Assembly (NCBI GenBank): GCA_022432975.1
Contig: CM039512.1
Coordinates: 35,027,730 to 35,091,729, forward strand
DNA from: Begonia masoniana
Lineage: Eukaryota > Streptophyta > Magnoliopsida > Cucurbitales > Begoniaceae
DNA length: 64,000 nucleotides
Direction of reading: 5' to 3'
A model generated the notes under the pieces. It had not been told where the DNA came from. It saw only the letters and a program-made list of their open reading frames with translations, and did not search any database. A program made the position numbers and the translations under genes. Within the stretch, counting starts at the first letter, position 1. Each line of letters starts with the position of its first letter. Of the stretch, positions 44,233-56,600 are shown piece after piece.

Positions 44233-46631
44233 TGTCACAACCCGTACCCGTGAGAAATCGTTTCCTCTTTTTTTTTTTTTTTTTTTTTAAAACTTTAACT
44301 TTAACTGTACTTAAGCGAAATCTAAATCGGAGTAAAAATCGAAATAGAAATCGGAATTCGTTTAGTAAATCTTTTGGTTCAATTAAGAAAATCATTAAAA
44401 CTTAAAACAAACAAAACATTTAAACTATTAATTAAATAATAAAATTTAAACTCTTTTTTTTTTCTTTTTTTTTTGTAAGGGGCGATCGAACGCATGAAGT
44501 TATGCGATCGGGCGCCCCTTGAACTGCCGCTCGAACGCTTAACCTCAAGCGTTCGGTCGGTTCACGTTCTGTTTCTAGAACGTGAAATCCGACTCCCAAA
44601 CCGACCGAACACCACTCTACCCGCGCACAGTCGCCAAACTCTCTGGAAAACCCGAGAGTTTTGCGTTCCAACTCCTCTCCTTCTGCGATCCGTCGCCCTG
44701 CTCACCACATTCATCCACTTAACCCACACAAAACACAACCCAAAACATACAACGCACAAAACACTACCACTCCTTTCCCTTTACTCCCAAAATCTTACAT
44801 ATCTCATAAAATACTCTCTAAACCTAACATTTACTCAAATGCTCAAAACAACACAATTTACGTTAAACATAATCGAATTTCATAAAAACGAACCGTGTGG
44901 TTCCGTTTAAAAGTTTAACATTTTCCTCCTGTTAGAATAACGTCAAAACATTTCAAAACACTGTACGTTATCTATACGATCACCAAGCACCCTAAAAATG
45001 TATCTAAACATACCAAAAATTCATACTTTTCACCATTAATCCCTGAAAATCAAAAAGACTCTCAAAACTTCTAACCGTGAGTCACCAACCTAACCAACAC
45101 ACAAGCCGCCGCCACGAGCTCCACCCATCGACCGCTACACTTGATCGTCGTAAGGAGGTTCCTCACCTTCGTTCTCGTCACCTACATCATACAATAGCTA
45201 CATTAAGCCTAATGCTTAGTAAGGAGCGTACTAAACATAACATAACATATTTGCATGACATTTGTAAAATCATTTTGTTTCGTTTCATTTTGTAAAACCT
45301 TTTTCATATTCCGTGAAAAACAATCATTTAGTCCCGTGAGAACAATCATTTAGTCCCGTGAGAACAATCATTTAGTCCCATGAGAACAATCATTTAGTCC
45401 CATGAGAAACATTCATTTAGTCCCGTGAGAAACATACAGTCAGATCCGTGAGAAACATACATCGTTCTTTCATTTAACTTTTCATAAAATCATGTTCATA
45501 AACAGTTCGTATGCATTTTACTAAAACATGATGCATGAGGAGACATACACGTAAGGAAAACCTATCACATGAGCACAAACCTACACGTAAGGAAGACCTA
45601 TCACACGAGCACTACCACATAACTAAGGCACTACTTAACTGTCAACCTTTCCTTAACTACCCGTCTTCCACCAACCTCTATAATCACTTTCTTCACAACA
45701 GTTCAACATTATCAACATTGTACGACGTAGGGTCTTAGTGGCCGGAAAGCCTAACACTCACTTATCTGGCGTCCTAAATATGCCGAGCACCGTCCTTTGA
45801 GCTTGAATCACCTAGGGCATTTAAGAACAAATCATTAATATCGACTCTCGAACATTAAATCTAACAAATTGTCTTCTCGAGCTAGGACAAATTCTTCTAA
45901 AAACTCTAATCCTTTTCTTTTGGGCATTTCATCGAACACTTAGTGTTCATTAACTTCAAAACTCCTTTAATGGTGTTTCACCAACCTCCAACAACTTAGA
46001 TCTCACATAAAACTTCATCCAATTCCATTAATCTACTTCAACAACTTAGATTCAACACTAAACATCAACAATGAGTGATAAATAAACAACCCTAACTATT
46101 TCTAACAAAACCCCTAAATTTATTCACAAACCCTAACTCAAAAATCAACCCAAATCAACACACAAACTTGTCTAGAGTGTAGAACTCACCTAGAGGATGG
46201 ACTTGTTGAAGAAACTTGAAGGAAAATGCCAAGATGGGGGAGTCGATCGAACCTTTGGAGTTGGCGATGAAGGAGGGAAGAAAATCGCCAAATGTGAGAA
46301 GAAAAGAGAGACTCGCGTGAGGGAGAGGAAAAGTGAGGGGAAAAGGGAGAAATAAACCCTTTTTAATTAAAACTTGACTTCCAAATTTACCAAAATGCCC
46401 TTAGTTAGTTTCTCAACTTAAATCGTCATTTCTTCTATCCGTTTAATTTCTCTAAAATTCCCTTATTCCTCCAAATATTCCTATTTATTCTTAGGGCTCT
46501 AACGAAACTTCCCGTTGGTCATTTGGACTTAATTTAATATTTATACGAATTTAATACTCTATAATGCTTAAAATATTAAAATTCGAAACTTAAAGCCCGA
46601 AATTCCTAAAACGAATTTCTCGGGTGTTACA
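44233..46631 (-). repeat. D1: 5' LTR (2399 bp)
   Basis: Near-identical to 37111-39487; 22 bp longer because the CCGTGAGAACAATCATTTAG array (about 45310-45450) has one more unit. Module: hairpin 2 TAAGC-ATTAG-GCTTA at 45204-45218, arms at 45181-45195 and 45717-45731. Its donor is mutated to AGATAAGT (45760-45767), and hairpin 1 has one mismatch (45731-45743). Confidence 0.96.
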
Positions 46632-46929
46632 CATGGGTAAAGGTGTCGATCGAAAAGCCTGAGTGAGCGTGCTAGGTGTGCGACATATGTGCGACGCGCG
46701 CTGCTCGGCCACAGTGGAATTTTTTTTACAAATTTTTATATTTTCACCATTTTTATTTCCAACTTTGAACGAGTGTTTCAACGTGTTTTTTAAAAATAGT
46801 TTTCCACTGCAAGGGTTTATTTTTTTTTAAACGATAAAGTTTTAAATTTGTCACGCAACTTTAATGTACGAGTATGTAGTATGAGTAGAAAGAGTAGCGA
46901 AACGGGTTTAGACAACTCGGGGCGCTACA
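46632..46929 (+). repeat. E1 LTR, segment 3 of 3 (3' end)
   Basis: Second CATGG, the last GTGTCGATCG-like units, an AT-rich tail and the end GGGGCGCTACA at 46929. The end resembles F1 (GGGCGTTACA), so E and F may be related families. The next base is copia gag, so E1 lies in that gag. Confidence 0.7.
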
Positions 46930-47458
46930 GTAATGAACTTTAAGATTAAAGCAGGAGTCCCCGTACGACAACATGTTCTGATAATGATCAATACTATTCA
47001 TGAAGCTGAAATTAATGGAGCTCATATTGATGAGGCAACCTAGGTGGGCATGATTTTAGAAACCTTAAGCCCAAAATTTCTCCAGTTCAAAAGCAATTAT
47101 TTTATGAATAAATTGAGTTATGATTTGACTCAGTTGCTGAACAAGCTAACAATTTTTGAGTCTATTTCTGGGATAAGAAGAGTGAAGCATATGTTGTGGA
47201 ACCTTTTTCATCCAATTCTTCTCTTAAAAAGAGAAAGAGATACAAAAAATAGGCCAAAGGTCATGGAGGCCAACAAAAGGAAGCTCATAATTTCAAGAAA
47301 AAGAACAAGTCAAACATGAAAAACTCAGACCCTCCGAAGCCCAATGGAAAATGTTTTCATTGTTGGATAGATGGTCATTGGAAGAGAAACTGCAAGCAGT
47401 ATCTCAATGAACTAAAAAAGAAAAGGGTAAATTTCATTTACTAGTTATTGAGTCTTGT
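46930..47458 (+). pseudogene. Copia: gag fragment
   Basis: The left part (46930-47319) matches a copia gag C-terminal region (LSPKFLQFKSNYFMNK, LTQLLNKL), with a stop at 47041-47043. A CCHC knuckle, CFHCWIDGHWKRNC, lies at 47352-47393 in another frame. The gag start and 5' LTR are missing. Confidence 0.85.
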
Positions 47459-48481
47459 TTGGTTGAAAGTGATTTATCACCCTGGATAATTGATTCAGGT
47501 GCGACTAATCATGTTTGTTGTTCTTTGCAGATACTAAACTCCTACAAGAGACTAGCTGATGGAGAATTTACCCTCACAGTTGGCAACGAGGCGGTTGTTT
47601 CAGCTTTTGCAGTGGAAGAAGCCAAAATTTATTTTAAGAACAATAAATTTTTGCTCTTAGAAAATGTTTATTTTATTCTAGGGTTTACTAGAAACCTCAT
47701 TTTTGTTTCTCGAATAATTGAAAAATTATATGTTATTTCTTTTAATAATAATGCAGTTATTATTTCTCGGAATGATTTAAATATTTGTTCTAGCTCAATA
47801 GAAAAGGAGTTTTATATGATAAGGCCTATCATAAATTCATCACTGTTGAATACTGACATGTTCAAAGTTGAATTGCCTAAATCCAAGAAGCAAAAGATTT
47901 CACATACTGATGATACATATTTATGGTACCTTAGACTTGATCATATTAACTTTGATAGAATTAACAGACTTGTTAAGGATGGTCATTTGAAATATCTAAC
48001 TGTTGGATCTTTACCAATTTGTAAATCATATCTAGAAGGTAAAATGACCAAGAGGTCCTTTATTGGAAAGGACCAAATGGCTCAAGAAACACTTGAGCTA
48101 ATACATTTAGATGTATGTGGCCCAATATCAACACAGGCAATAGGTGGCTATGAGTACTTTGTGACATTCATAGATGATTACTCAATATATGGATATACTT
48201 ACCTAGTTCAGTTTAAATCTAAATTTTTTAGAAAGTTTCATGAATTTAAAGCTGAACCTGAGAACCAATTAGGTAAGACTATTAAGTGTCTTCGATCAAA
48301 TCGAGGAGGTGAGTACCTTGATAGTGAATTCAAGGATTATCTATTAGAAAATAGGATAATATCCCAACTAATAGCACCAGACACGCCTCAGCAAAATAGT
48401 GTTGCTGAAAGAAGAAATCGAACATTGCTTAATATGGTAAGATCCATTATGAGCTATTCCTCTTTTCCAAAATCATTTTAG
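47459..48481 (+). pseudogene. Copia: protease and integrase, 340 codons open
   Basis: Protease active site DSG at residues 12-14, then the GAG-pre-integrase region (YLWYLRLDHINFDRINRL), then the integrase core: HLDVCGP with the first catalytic Asp, then LRSNRGGEY where the second catalytic Asp is replaced by Asn, and NSVAERRNRT with the Glu. The frame ends with a stop after FPKSF where relatives continue. The core substitution alone would inactivate strand transfer. Confidence 0.9.
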
Positions 48482-50030
48482 GGATATGCTTTACAAACAG
48501 TAACCTACATACTTAATGTAGTTCCATCTAAGTATATACCTAAAACACCCTTAGAGTTGTGGAGTTGTCACAAATCTAGTTTGAGACACTTTCACATATG
48601 GTGATGTCTAACACATGTGCTAGTAGGTAAGACTGAGAAGCTGGAAACAAGAACTGAGGTATGGATGTTTGTTGGATATGCGCAAAGCACGAGAGAGGTT
48701 TGTTTTATAGTCCTAAGGATAATAAAGTATTTGTATCGACAAATGCCACATTCATAGAACATGACTATATAACAAATTATAAACCTCATAGTAAGATTGT
48801 CTTAGAAGAGAGACTATCTAAGCATATTAGACCTATTACAACAACAGTTGTTGATCCACGAGGTACAGAAAATATCACTTTCTCTTGTTAGCCTATCATT
48901 ACACATCGTCGTAGCAATAGGGTAGTATGACTACCATCTCGATATCAACACGATGGTGAAGCACAAGTTGCTATCACTGATGATGAGGATAATGATCCAT
49001 TGACATATAGATGTGCAATGGAAGACTCTGACCAAGAATCATGGCTTGAAGATATGAAACTTGAAATGTAATTTATGTATTTCAACTCAGTCTGGAATCT
49101 TGTAGATTTACATGAAAGGGTAAAACCCATTAGGTGTAAATGGATCTACAAGGGGAAACTTGGAGTAGTCGAGCATGTAGAGACATTCAAAGCTAGACTG
49201 GTGGCTAAGGGTTATACCCAAAAGCAAGGGATTGACCATGAAGAAATCTTCTCACCTATAGTAATGGTTAAGTCTATTCATATTCTGCTTTCCATAGCTG
49301 TTCATTATGAATATGAGATTTGACAAATGGACGTTAAGACAACTTTTTTGAATGGTCATCTTGAGGAGACTATCTAGATGGAGCAGCCAGAAGGTTTCAT
49401 AGCACAAGATGCCCAACAAAAGGTTTGCAAATTGCGTAGGTCTATTTATGAACTCAAATAAGTATCCAGGTCATGGTATATGAGATTTGATGATGCGATC
49501 AAATCTTATGGATTTTTAGAATGCCTTGATGAGTCTTGTGTATACAAAATCTTCAAAGAGAAGCAAGTGGTTTTCCTAATTCTTTATGTCAATGACATTC
49601 TACTAATTGGGAATAATATTGGATTATTATCAGACATAAAAGTTTGGTTGACTAAGCAATTCCAAATGAAAGATTTGGGAGAAACAAGCTATATTCTTGG
49701 GATTTGTCTATTTAGAGATCGTAAGAATAAGTTGTTAGTCTTGCCTCAGACATTGTATATTGACAAGATGCTTGGCAGATATTCAATGCAGAACTCTAAG
49801 AACGGTAATTTACCTTCTCGCCATGGAGTTACTCTTTCTAAGAAGCAGTGTTCAAACATGCCTCAAAATGAAGTGGATATGAGACGCTATCCATATGCAT
49901 CAGCAGTTTGTAGCTTGATGTATGCTATGTTATGCACAAGACCTGGCATTTGCTTTGCAGTAGAGATAGTTAGCCGTTTTCAGTCCAATCCAGGTTATAT
50001 CACTGGATAGCAGTCAAGCACATTCTTAAG
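48482..50030 (+). pseudogene. Copia: integrase end and reverse transcriptase, broken
   Basis: Pieces at 48661-48891, 49075-49323 and 49480-50010. RT motifs: LVAKGYTQKQGIDHEEIFSP near 49200, QMDVKTTFLNG near 49325 after a stop, SWYMRFDDAIKSYGF near 49470. The catalytic YVDD is changed to YVND near 49590. In-frame stops occur at 49321, 49375 and 49459. A dead RT. Confidence 0.9.
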
Positions 50031-50570
50031 TATCTTACGAGAACGAGAAATTTTATGCTTGTATATTCTAGTAGGGATTTGATTCCTACAAGATATAATG
50101 ATTCTGATTTTCAGACTGATATAGATGATCAAAAGTCGATATCTGGATCAGTATTCACTCTTTGTAGTGGAGCCATCGTTTGAAGAAGTACCAACCAATG
50201 AGGAGTTTCTTATTTGACTATGGAAGCCGAGTACATAGCTGATTCAGAAGCAACTAAAGAAGCAGTATGGCTCCACAAGTTCTTTAGTGATCTAGAAGTT
50301 GTTCTAGATATAAATAAACCACTGATACTTTATTGTGATAATAGTGGTGCAGTGGCGAATTCTAAAGAACCTAAAAGACACAAAAGGTCAAAGTATATAG
50401 AGAGAAAATATCATCTAATACGAGAGATCGTGCAATGTGGAGACGTCACTGTTTTGAAGATTCCAACCATTGAGAATTTTGCTGATCCCTTCACCAAGAC
50501 GTTGTCTGCAAATAATTTTGATAAACATCTAGAAGGATTAGGGATTAGAGACATGTCTCATTTGCTTTAG
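50031..50570 (+). pseudogene. Copia: RNase H
   Basis: Open piece 50214-50570 with EAEYIADSEATKEAVWL, LYCDNSGAVANSKEP and ADPFTKTL motifs, the usual copia RNase H end. Upstream (50031-50213) the match continues with stops. Confidence 0.88.
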
Positions 50571-50584
50571 GGCAAGTATGAGAT

Positions 50585-51295
50585 TGTTGGGTATGATGTG
50601 CCCAACAAGTAAATGTTCTGAACATTTTTATTGCATGTAATTAATAAATAATTTTTATAATTAATTTTTATTTTTGCATCATATTATATGCTTTATAAAT
50701 TCAAAGAAAAATCTTTGATTATTTGTGAAATTTAAAATTTTTTTTTTGTTATATATGTGAGATTGAAAAAGAAATAATCACGTTAGTCTATGACTTATAT
50801 TTGAAGTATAAGATCTTCAAATTAATAAAGCTATAAATACAGTTCACTTCATTGAAAACGTATAGTCATATCCCGACTATATATGTAGTGACATAAAGTG
50901 ATTGTATTTTATATAATATGATTATACAGAATTGGACCAGATGAAATTATATTGTTCTTATAAAATGAAGAACAATTAATTTTATCATAAAAAAGGTCAT
51001 ATATGTATGATCTTAATTCACTGTATTTAGTAGACTCCTATTTCATTTTAATTTATTCTTTGATTTACTCGGTATAGTTTTGTATAAGCCACATTGCATA
51101 AGACTTGTATTTTGGGAATAAATTAAATGAGTAGCTGGGAATGCTAACATTGATACAATGAAATCCATAATACGAGATTCCCTTGATTGTTAGTCCAGAG
51201 ATTGAATAATTAGCGCACAAATTCATAAATGTTATGAATTAATTATTCAATTAAGAACTAATGGTAGTCAAGGATAAAGATGTAATATAAGAGGT
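50585..51295 (+). repeat. Copia: 3' LTR, truncated (711 bp)
   Basis: Begins TGTTGGGTATGATGTGCCCAACA-like at 50585 (inverted end TGTTGGG/CCCAACA), after a mutated polypurine tract GGGCAAGTATGAGAT. The rest is AT-rich. Cut by C2 at 51296. Confidence 0.85.
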
Positions 51296-51932
51296 TGTAA
51301 CACCCGGTATTTTGGCCAAGTAATTATTCCCCGAATTATTAAACGAGATTAATTTGATATTAATACAATGAATGTTTTAATGAAATTGTCGATGTGTTTA
51401 ATTGAATGAGAGAGATTCGTGAGACCGAGTCGACGAACTAAATAACAATTTAGTAGGAAACCAATGAGTGGCAAATTAGGAAGCCAATTAAGGTTGGTGG
51501 GAGGAAGCCAATGGATGATTGGCACTTGGCAAGCTTGTGGAAGAAGCCATGCCTTTTCTCTTCTTCTCTTCACTCCTACGTGAATCTCCTCTCTGTTTTC
51601 TCTCTTCCAGACGACGTGTGACCATTTTTCAAACTTCTTCTCCTCCTGTTTTCTTCCATTTTCTCTGTTACAGGTAACCCTCTAATCTAGTTAGTGATTT
51701 TGGACTAGTTATCTGTGAGTTTTGTTGAACTTTTAGGGTTAAGATATTTTGGAGAAAACTCGTTGTTTTTATACGAAAACACGTTAGTTTATTTTCTAAA
51801 GGTTTGAATGGAGTTTGGAGCATATCCTACTAAGTTATTAGTTACCATTTTTGCAACTCTGTTTATATTTTTTAACGTGCAAATTATAGGTTCGCCGTGG
51901 CAACATGAACAAAGCTGCAACTCTCGTACAAC

Positions 51933-52482
51933 AGGTAAGTTCATTCGTACAGGTTGGCCCTTAAAGCCCTACATCACGGAGGTACTTGGTCAAAAATGTC
52001 GTCGGGTTAGTCGATGATTCGGCCATAAGTTTAGTGCCATGCTCAATGCACGGTTTAGATATCCTGTTATTCATGTGTGTTTTGAACTATTTTCCAGTAT
52101 GTTAAGTCTATGCACAATGAATGTTCATGCATGCACGTTTTTTCCGAAAGTCATGCAAATGTTTTATGCACACGGTTTGAAGTTAAAAAAGATAAAACCA
52201 GTAATGTAATATACGATTAAGTGTGAGACGAGGACTTGCATTCTGTTCTGTATTCCTGTAATGTATCCCTGTAATGTGCGTGAAAGTGCACCTCTGTTAT
52301 GTGCCTGATAGTGCACCTCTGTTGCGCCAGTTCTTCTATAAGCCCCACTTATACCCTATGTCCACTTGAATGTAAAGTTATGTAATGTACATGTATTTTA
52401 AAAGTTCATGCATAGCATATGCATCACTGCATTGTATGTTCTTACTGAGCTCTAGGCTCATAGTTGAACTCCCTGATGTAGG
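51933..52482 (+). other. C2: splice-donor/hairpin module of the LTR
   Basis: Donor AGGTAAGT (51933-51940); hairpin 1 GGC-CCTTAAA-GCC region (51956-51968, one mismatch relative to C1); arm 1 CCTACATCA (51968-51976); hairpin 2 TGAGC-TCTAG-GCTCA (52446-52460); arm 2 TGATGTAGG (52474-52482). The arms pair over 9 bp. Confidence 0.75.
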
Positions 52483-53124
52483 TACGGACCCCATGGATGA
52501 GGATTTTGAGCCTCAGGCCGACGAATAGGTGGTTGGTGGCACGAGCTTTCAGGGGTGATTGTGGCAGCCAGACATATTTGATCCTGTGGGGGTGTATTTT
52601 TGAGGTGTATGTCAAGTTCTGTCTAGCTTTTGGGATTTTAAAACGATGTATAGGTTTTGGTGTTGATGTTTTAAAACCTATGTTCTGACAGTTGAATATA
52701 TATTTTGAAAGATTCTGGAACTAATTGGAGTCTTTTCGTTTAGGTTATGTATGGATTGTCTTGGGTTTTAGAGCTATCCATGCAGTTAGATTCTTGAACT
52801 TCTGTCATGTTTTCTAACATGTCTAAAATTATGTTTTAATCAGGTTTCTTTTGGTTGGGGTACTTTAGAGGTTGAGGGAGTGTTTAGTCCCTCTGTTCCA
52901 TTTGGTTGAATTTGTCGACAGAATGGTGTGTAAATTAATTCCAGAGACTTAGTCTATTGACTAAGGCTAAGTGTTAATCGTCCAAACCCGTCGTCCGAAC
53001 CCGTCGTCCAAACCTGTCGACCAGTTCTGTCGTCAAAATCTGTTATACAAACTTGTCGTCCAAACCTGTTGTCCCATTTCTGTCGTGCAAAACTTGTCGT
53101 CCAAACCTGTTGTCCAATTCTCTC

Positions 53125-53410
53125 GACCGATTTCAACACCAAGGTCACTTCGACCGATTTCTTTACCGAGGTCACTTCGACCGATTTCATCAACGGGGTC
53201 ACTACGACAGATTTCATTACTGAGGTCACTTCGACGGAAACTCAGTCTTACTACTCTTTTGCACTTCGACCGATTTCATCCCCGAGGTCACTTTGACCGA
53301 TTTCGTCACCAAGGTCACTTCGACCGATTTCATCACCGACGTCACTTCGACTGATTTCATCACCGAGGTCACTTCGATCGATTTCATCACCGAAACTCAG
53401 TCTTACTACT
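53125..53410 (+). repeat. C2 5' LTR: 27-bp tandem array
   Basis: Units of AGGTCACTTCGACCGATTTC plus ATCACCG, 27 bp, each containing the small inverted repeat GGTC-ACTTC-GACC. Again a multiple of three, so frames stay open by accident. Confidence 0.9.
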
Positions 53411-53710
53411 CTTTTGCACTTCGACTGATTCTGTTGTGGGTCTTAGCTCTTCAAGTGCTGTGTCTTGTCAACCGAAAACCCTGCTTTATTGTTTTAAACA
53501 TCGTCCATTCCTGTCTTCCTGTTTTCTTCTGTCATTTATTTCTATAGTCCAATTTTAATTATGTTCCAGATTTAAATATGTCTTCTAGTCTTCAATTCCA
53601 GAGAAGGTTTTTTCTGTGTTAAGTTTTAAAAGTTCAAAAAAAAAAATCACATTTTAAATGTCCGGAATGAGGCTCGTCGGCCCTGATCGGGTCAAGGGTC
53701 GTCATAGTTA

Positions 53711-53723
53711 TGGTATCAGAGCC
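53711..53723 (+). other. C2: primer binding site
   Basis: TGGTATCAGAGCC, 4 nt after the LTR; a clean initiator-Met tRNA site. Confidence 0.9.
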
Positions 53724-53867
53724 GCTAGGTTTTAAAAGCAGTTCTGGAGAACTGTCTGGTTGCGCAATCTGCCACGTGAGGTCGCTTCACCAACTGTAAG
53801 TGTTTAAGTTCATGTAAAAGTTTTGTTTATTAAATTTAGTTATTTTATTTATAGGACTTTCTTAGAA

Positions 53868-54808
53868 ATGGTGAGAGGACATCAGGATGAAGCGAATGAT
53901 AGTGTCAGTGCCATCGACCGTTTAACCGAACTGGTGGGTGTGAAGTCCCGTATGGTGGAACGCATGATGGCCAGGGAAGATAACGGAAACAATAATCATG
54001 GGAATGCTCCACATGACACCAGTGGAGATAGATTCAGGTGACTCCAACCGTCTACGTTTGATGAGCTATCTACAAACCCAATTCACGCTGAGGAATGGAT
54101 CCGGCATATAGAGAGAATGTTCAACTACGTAGAAGTGGAAGAAAATAAGAAGGTTGTATGTGCCACATTTCATCTCACCAAGAATGCAGGATTTTGGTGG
54201 GACACCGTCCAGGTAACAACAGTGGCATTGAGCTGGGATGGATTTAAATGAATATTCTATGAGAAGTATTTTGACCGCAGTGCAAGAAAGGAAAAGATGA
54301 TGAAATTATCTCGGCTACGACAATACAGATCAGTGGCCAAATAGGTTCAGAAGTTTGAGTCACTATCCCGTTATGCACCTCATCTAGTGTACACCGATGA
54401 GAATAAGGTACACCAGTTCATTCACGGTCTGAAGATGGACCTTTTACGAGGGATCACGACCAGGGGATTTGATGAGACACCGTATACAAAAGTGGTGGCC
54501 AAGACTTATCAGTTGGAGGCCTTAGAGGCGAAGTTCCAGAGACAGAGGGGTTCATCAAAAAGGATTATTCGGAATGTTCCTCAACAACAACAACGTGGTC
54601 AAAATTGGCAACCACAACAGCACCAAAACAGAGGCGTTAGAGGCCTAATGAGATTGCTGTTTATCAGGACAAGGGGATAAGACCAATGGGAGCTCCTCAG
54701 CTACCTGTATGCCCGCATTGCTAGAAAAGTCACATAGGTGAATGCAGACTCTTTACCGGCAATTACTTCCAATGCGGCAAAGAGGGCCATCAAGTTCGGG
54801 ATTGCCCA
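53868..54808 (+). pseudogene. C2: gag, broken
   Basis: Starts MVRGHQDEAND. The gag domain is visible in pieces (EEWIRHIERMF, FWWDTVQ, FYEKYFDRS, FESLSRYAPH, HQFIHGLK). In-frame stops at about 54040, 54249 and 54342; a frameshift near 54640. The CCHC knuckle near 54763-54805 has lost its first Cys ([15 protein letters not shown]). Followed without a gap by protease. Confidence 0.88.
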
Positions 54809-56600
54809 ATGCCCGACACAAGGCCGAATCGTGCCATGCCGAGGGTATTTGCTATAACAGAGAATGATGACGATGACCAGCACACAGCGATCACAGGTAC
54901 AATCTTGATATGTAATACACCTGCCTATACATTGTTGGACACGGGGGCCACACACTCGTTTGTGGCTAGGGACTTCGTGGTTAGGGAGAAATTTTGTCTT
55001 GTGCCGACAGATCAACCCTACAATGTCATGCTACCATCCGGAGAGTTTATGCACTTCGAGCAGGCAGTGCAGGGCGATATAGTGTTAGTAGGGGACCAGA
55101 AATTGTATGCCAATCTTATAATCATCGATATGAAAGGATACGATGTAATTCTGGATATGGACTGGCTGTTTAGACATCACGCCACCATCGACTACAGGTC
55201 CGGGCTTCTGTCCTTTAAGCGCCCGAATGAGAAAGAGTTCTCATATCGAGCTATACCAAAGGAGCACTCTATGCCTATTGTATCCTCTTTAGAAGCTCAA
55301 AAGCTGATGAAGTCGGGATGTGCTGGATTTCTTGGCTACGTGGTAGATGCTCAAAGGCAAGGCGAGATGGAACTCCAAAGCATTCTGGTTGTTCGAAACT
55401 TCCCAAAGGTCTTCTTAGACGACTTGCCGGGATTACCACCGGATCGTGAAATTGAGTTCGAGATTGAGGTGTGCCTTGGTGCTGAACCGGTATCAAGGAA
55501 TCTGTACCGTATGGCGCCAATAAAACTGAAGGAGTTGAAGACTCAGCTAAAGGAACTTATGGACAAGGGCTTTGTGCGCCCTAGTTTCTCTCCGTGGGGC
55601 GCTCCCGTCTTGTTCGTTAAGAAGAAGGATGGGTCCCTACGTATGTGCATTGATTACCGAGAGCTGAACAAGTTGACCATCAAGAATAAGTACCTGTTGC
55701 CGAGAATCGATGATTTATTTGACCATTTGCAAGTTGATCAGGTATTTTCGAAGATTGATTTGTGCTCCGGTTATTATCAATTGAAGGTCAGAGCTGATGA
55801 TATTCCAAAGACCACATTCAGGACCCGATACGGACACTATGAGTTCTAAATGATGTTGTTTGGATTCACTAATGCCCCAACGGCATTTATGGACTTGATG
55901 AACAGGATATTCAATGATTTTCTAGACAAATTTGTGATCGCCTTCATCGACGATATCCTGGTTTATTCTCGAAATGAGGTAGAGCACAAAGAGCACTTGT
56001 CGATTGTGCTATCAACTCTGAAACAACACCAGTTGTACGCCAAACTATCAAAGTTTGAATTTTGGTTGAGCTGGATTAACTTTCTAGGCCACGTGGTGTC
56101 TGCAGAAGGAGTGTTTGTGGATTCGACCAAGATTCAGGCTGTGAGGGAATGACCAAAGCCGAGGAATGCCAGTGAGGTACGAAGTTTTATCGGGCTGGCT
56201 GGTTATTACAGAAAGTTTATCAAGGGATTTTCTGTGATAGCAAAGCCTATGACAAGCTTAACGAGGAAAGATGTCAAGTTCAAGTGGTCCGAAGTGTGTG
56301 AAGAGAGTTTTCAAAAGCTCAAACAGAAATTAACCATTGGTCCTTTGTTGGTATTGCCGGTCGAAGACGGCAAATTCAGTGTATATTGCGACGCGTCAAA
56401 CATTGGTTTGGGATGCATATTAATGCAGGAGGGAAAAGTGGTGGCATACGCGTCCAGACAATTGAAGAACCACGAGCAAAACTACCCTACTCACGATCTG
56501 GAGTTAGCGGCAGTTGTTTTTTGTGTCGAAGGTTTGGAGACACCATTTATATGGACAGCCGTGTGAAGTATTTTCTGATCACAAGAGCTTGAAGTATATA
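54809..56600 (+). pseudogene. C2: protease, RT and RNase H start
   Basis: Protease DTG in [10 protein letters not shown] near 54940. [19 protein letters not shown] near 55620, [13 protein letters not shown] near 55750, FIDD near 55950, [11 protein letters not shown] near 56195. RNase [11 protein letters not shown] near 56385. Stops at 55847-55849 and 56150-56152, and a frameshift near 56520. The stop positions are where relatives have Trp or similar G-containing codons. Confidence 0.9.

Larger units (their letters stand above)
37111..46631 (-). mobile_element. D1: complete, young Ty3/gypsy (Tekay-like) element
   Basis: LTRs at 37111-39487 and 44233-46631 flank gag-protease and a full pol on the minus strand. 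CATGG at 37106-37110 and 46632-46636 is a perfect target duplication. Primer site and polypurine tract are intact. The LTRs look near-identical by eye, so this is the youngest full-length insertion. The only obvious coding lesion is the frame change between protease and RT. Total 9.5 kb. Confidence 0.97.
46930..51295 (+). mobile_element. Ty1/copia element, 3' part, heavily decayed
   Basis: The order gag, protease, integrase, RT, RNase H is diagnostic of Ty1/copia. The 5' end is cut by E1 and the 3' LTR by C2. Many stops and frameshifts. This is the oldest layer of the right half of the nest. Confidence 0.93.
51296..53706 (+). repeat. C2: 5' LTR, family C (2411 bp)
   Basis: TGTAACACCCGG to GGGTCGTCATA, the last positions changed from the CACA seen in C1. 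C/T-rich block 51550-51670. Irregular TCGTCCAAACCTG words at 52975-53120. Full-length reference copy for C1 and for 60771-64000. Confidence 0.93.
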
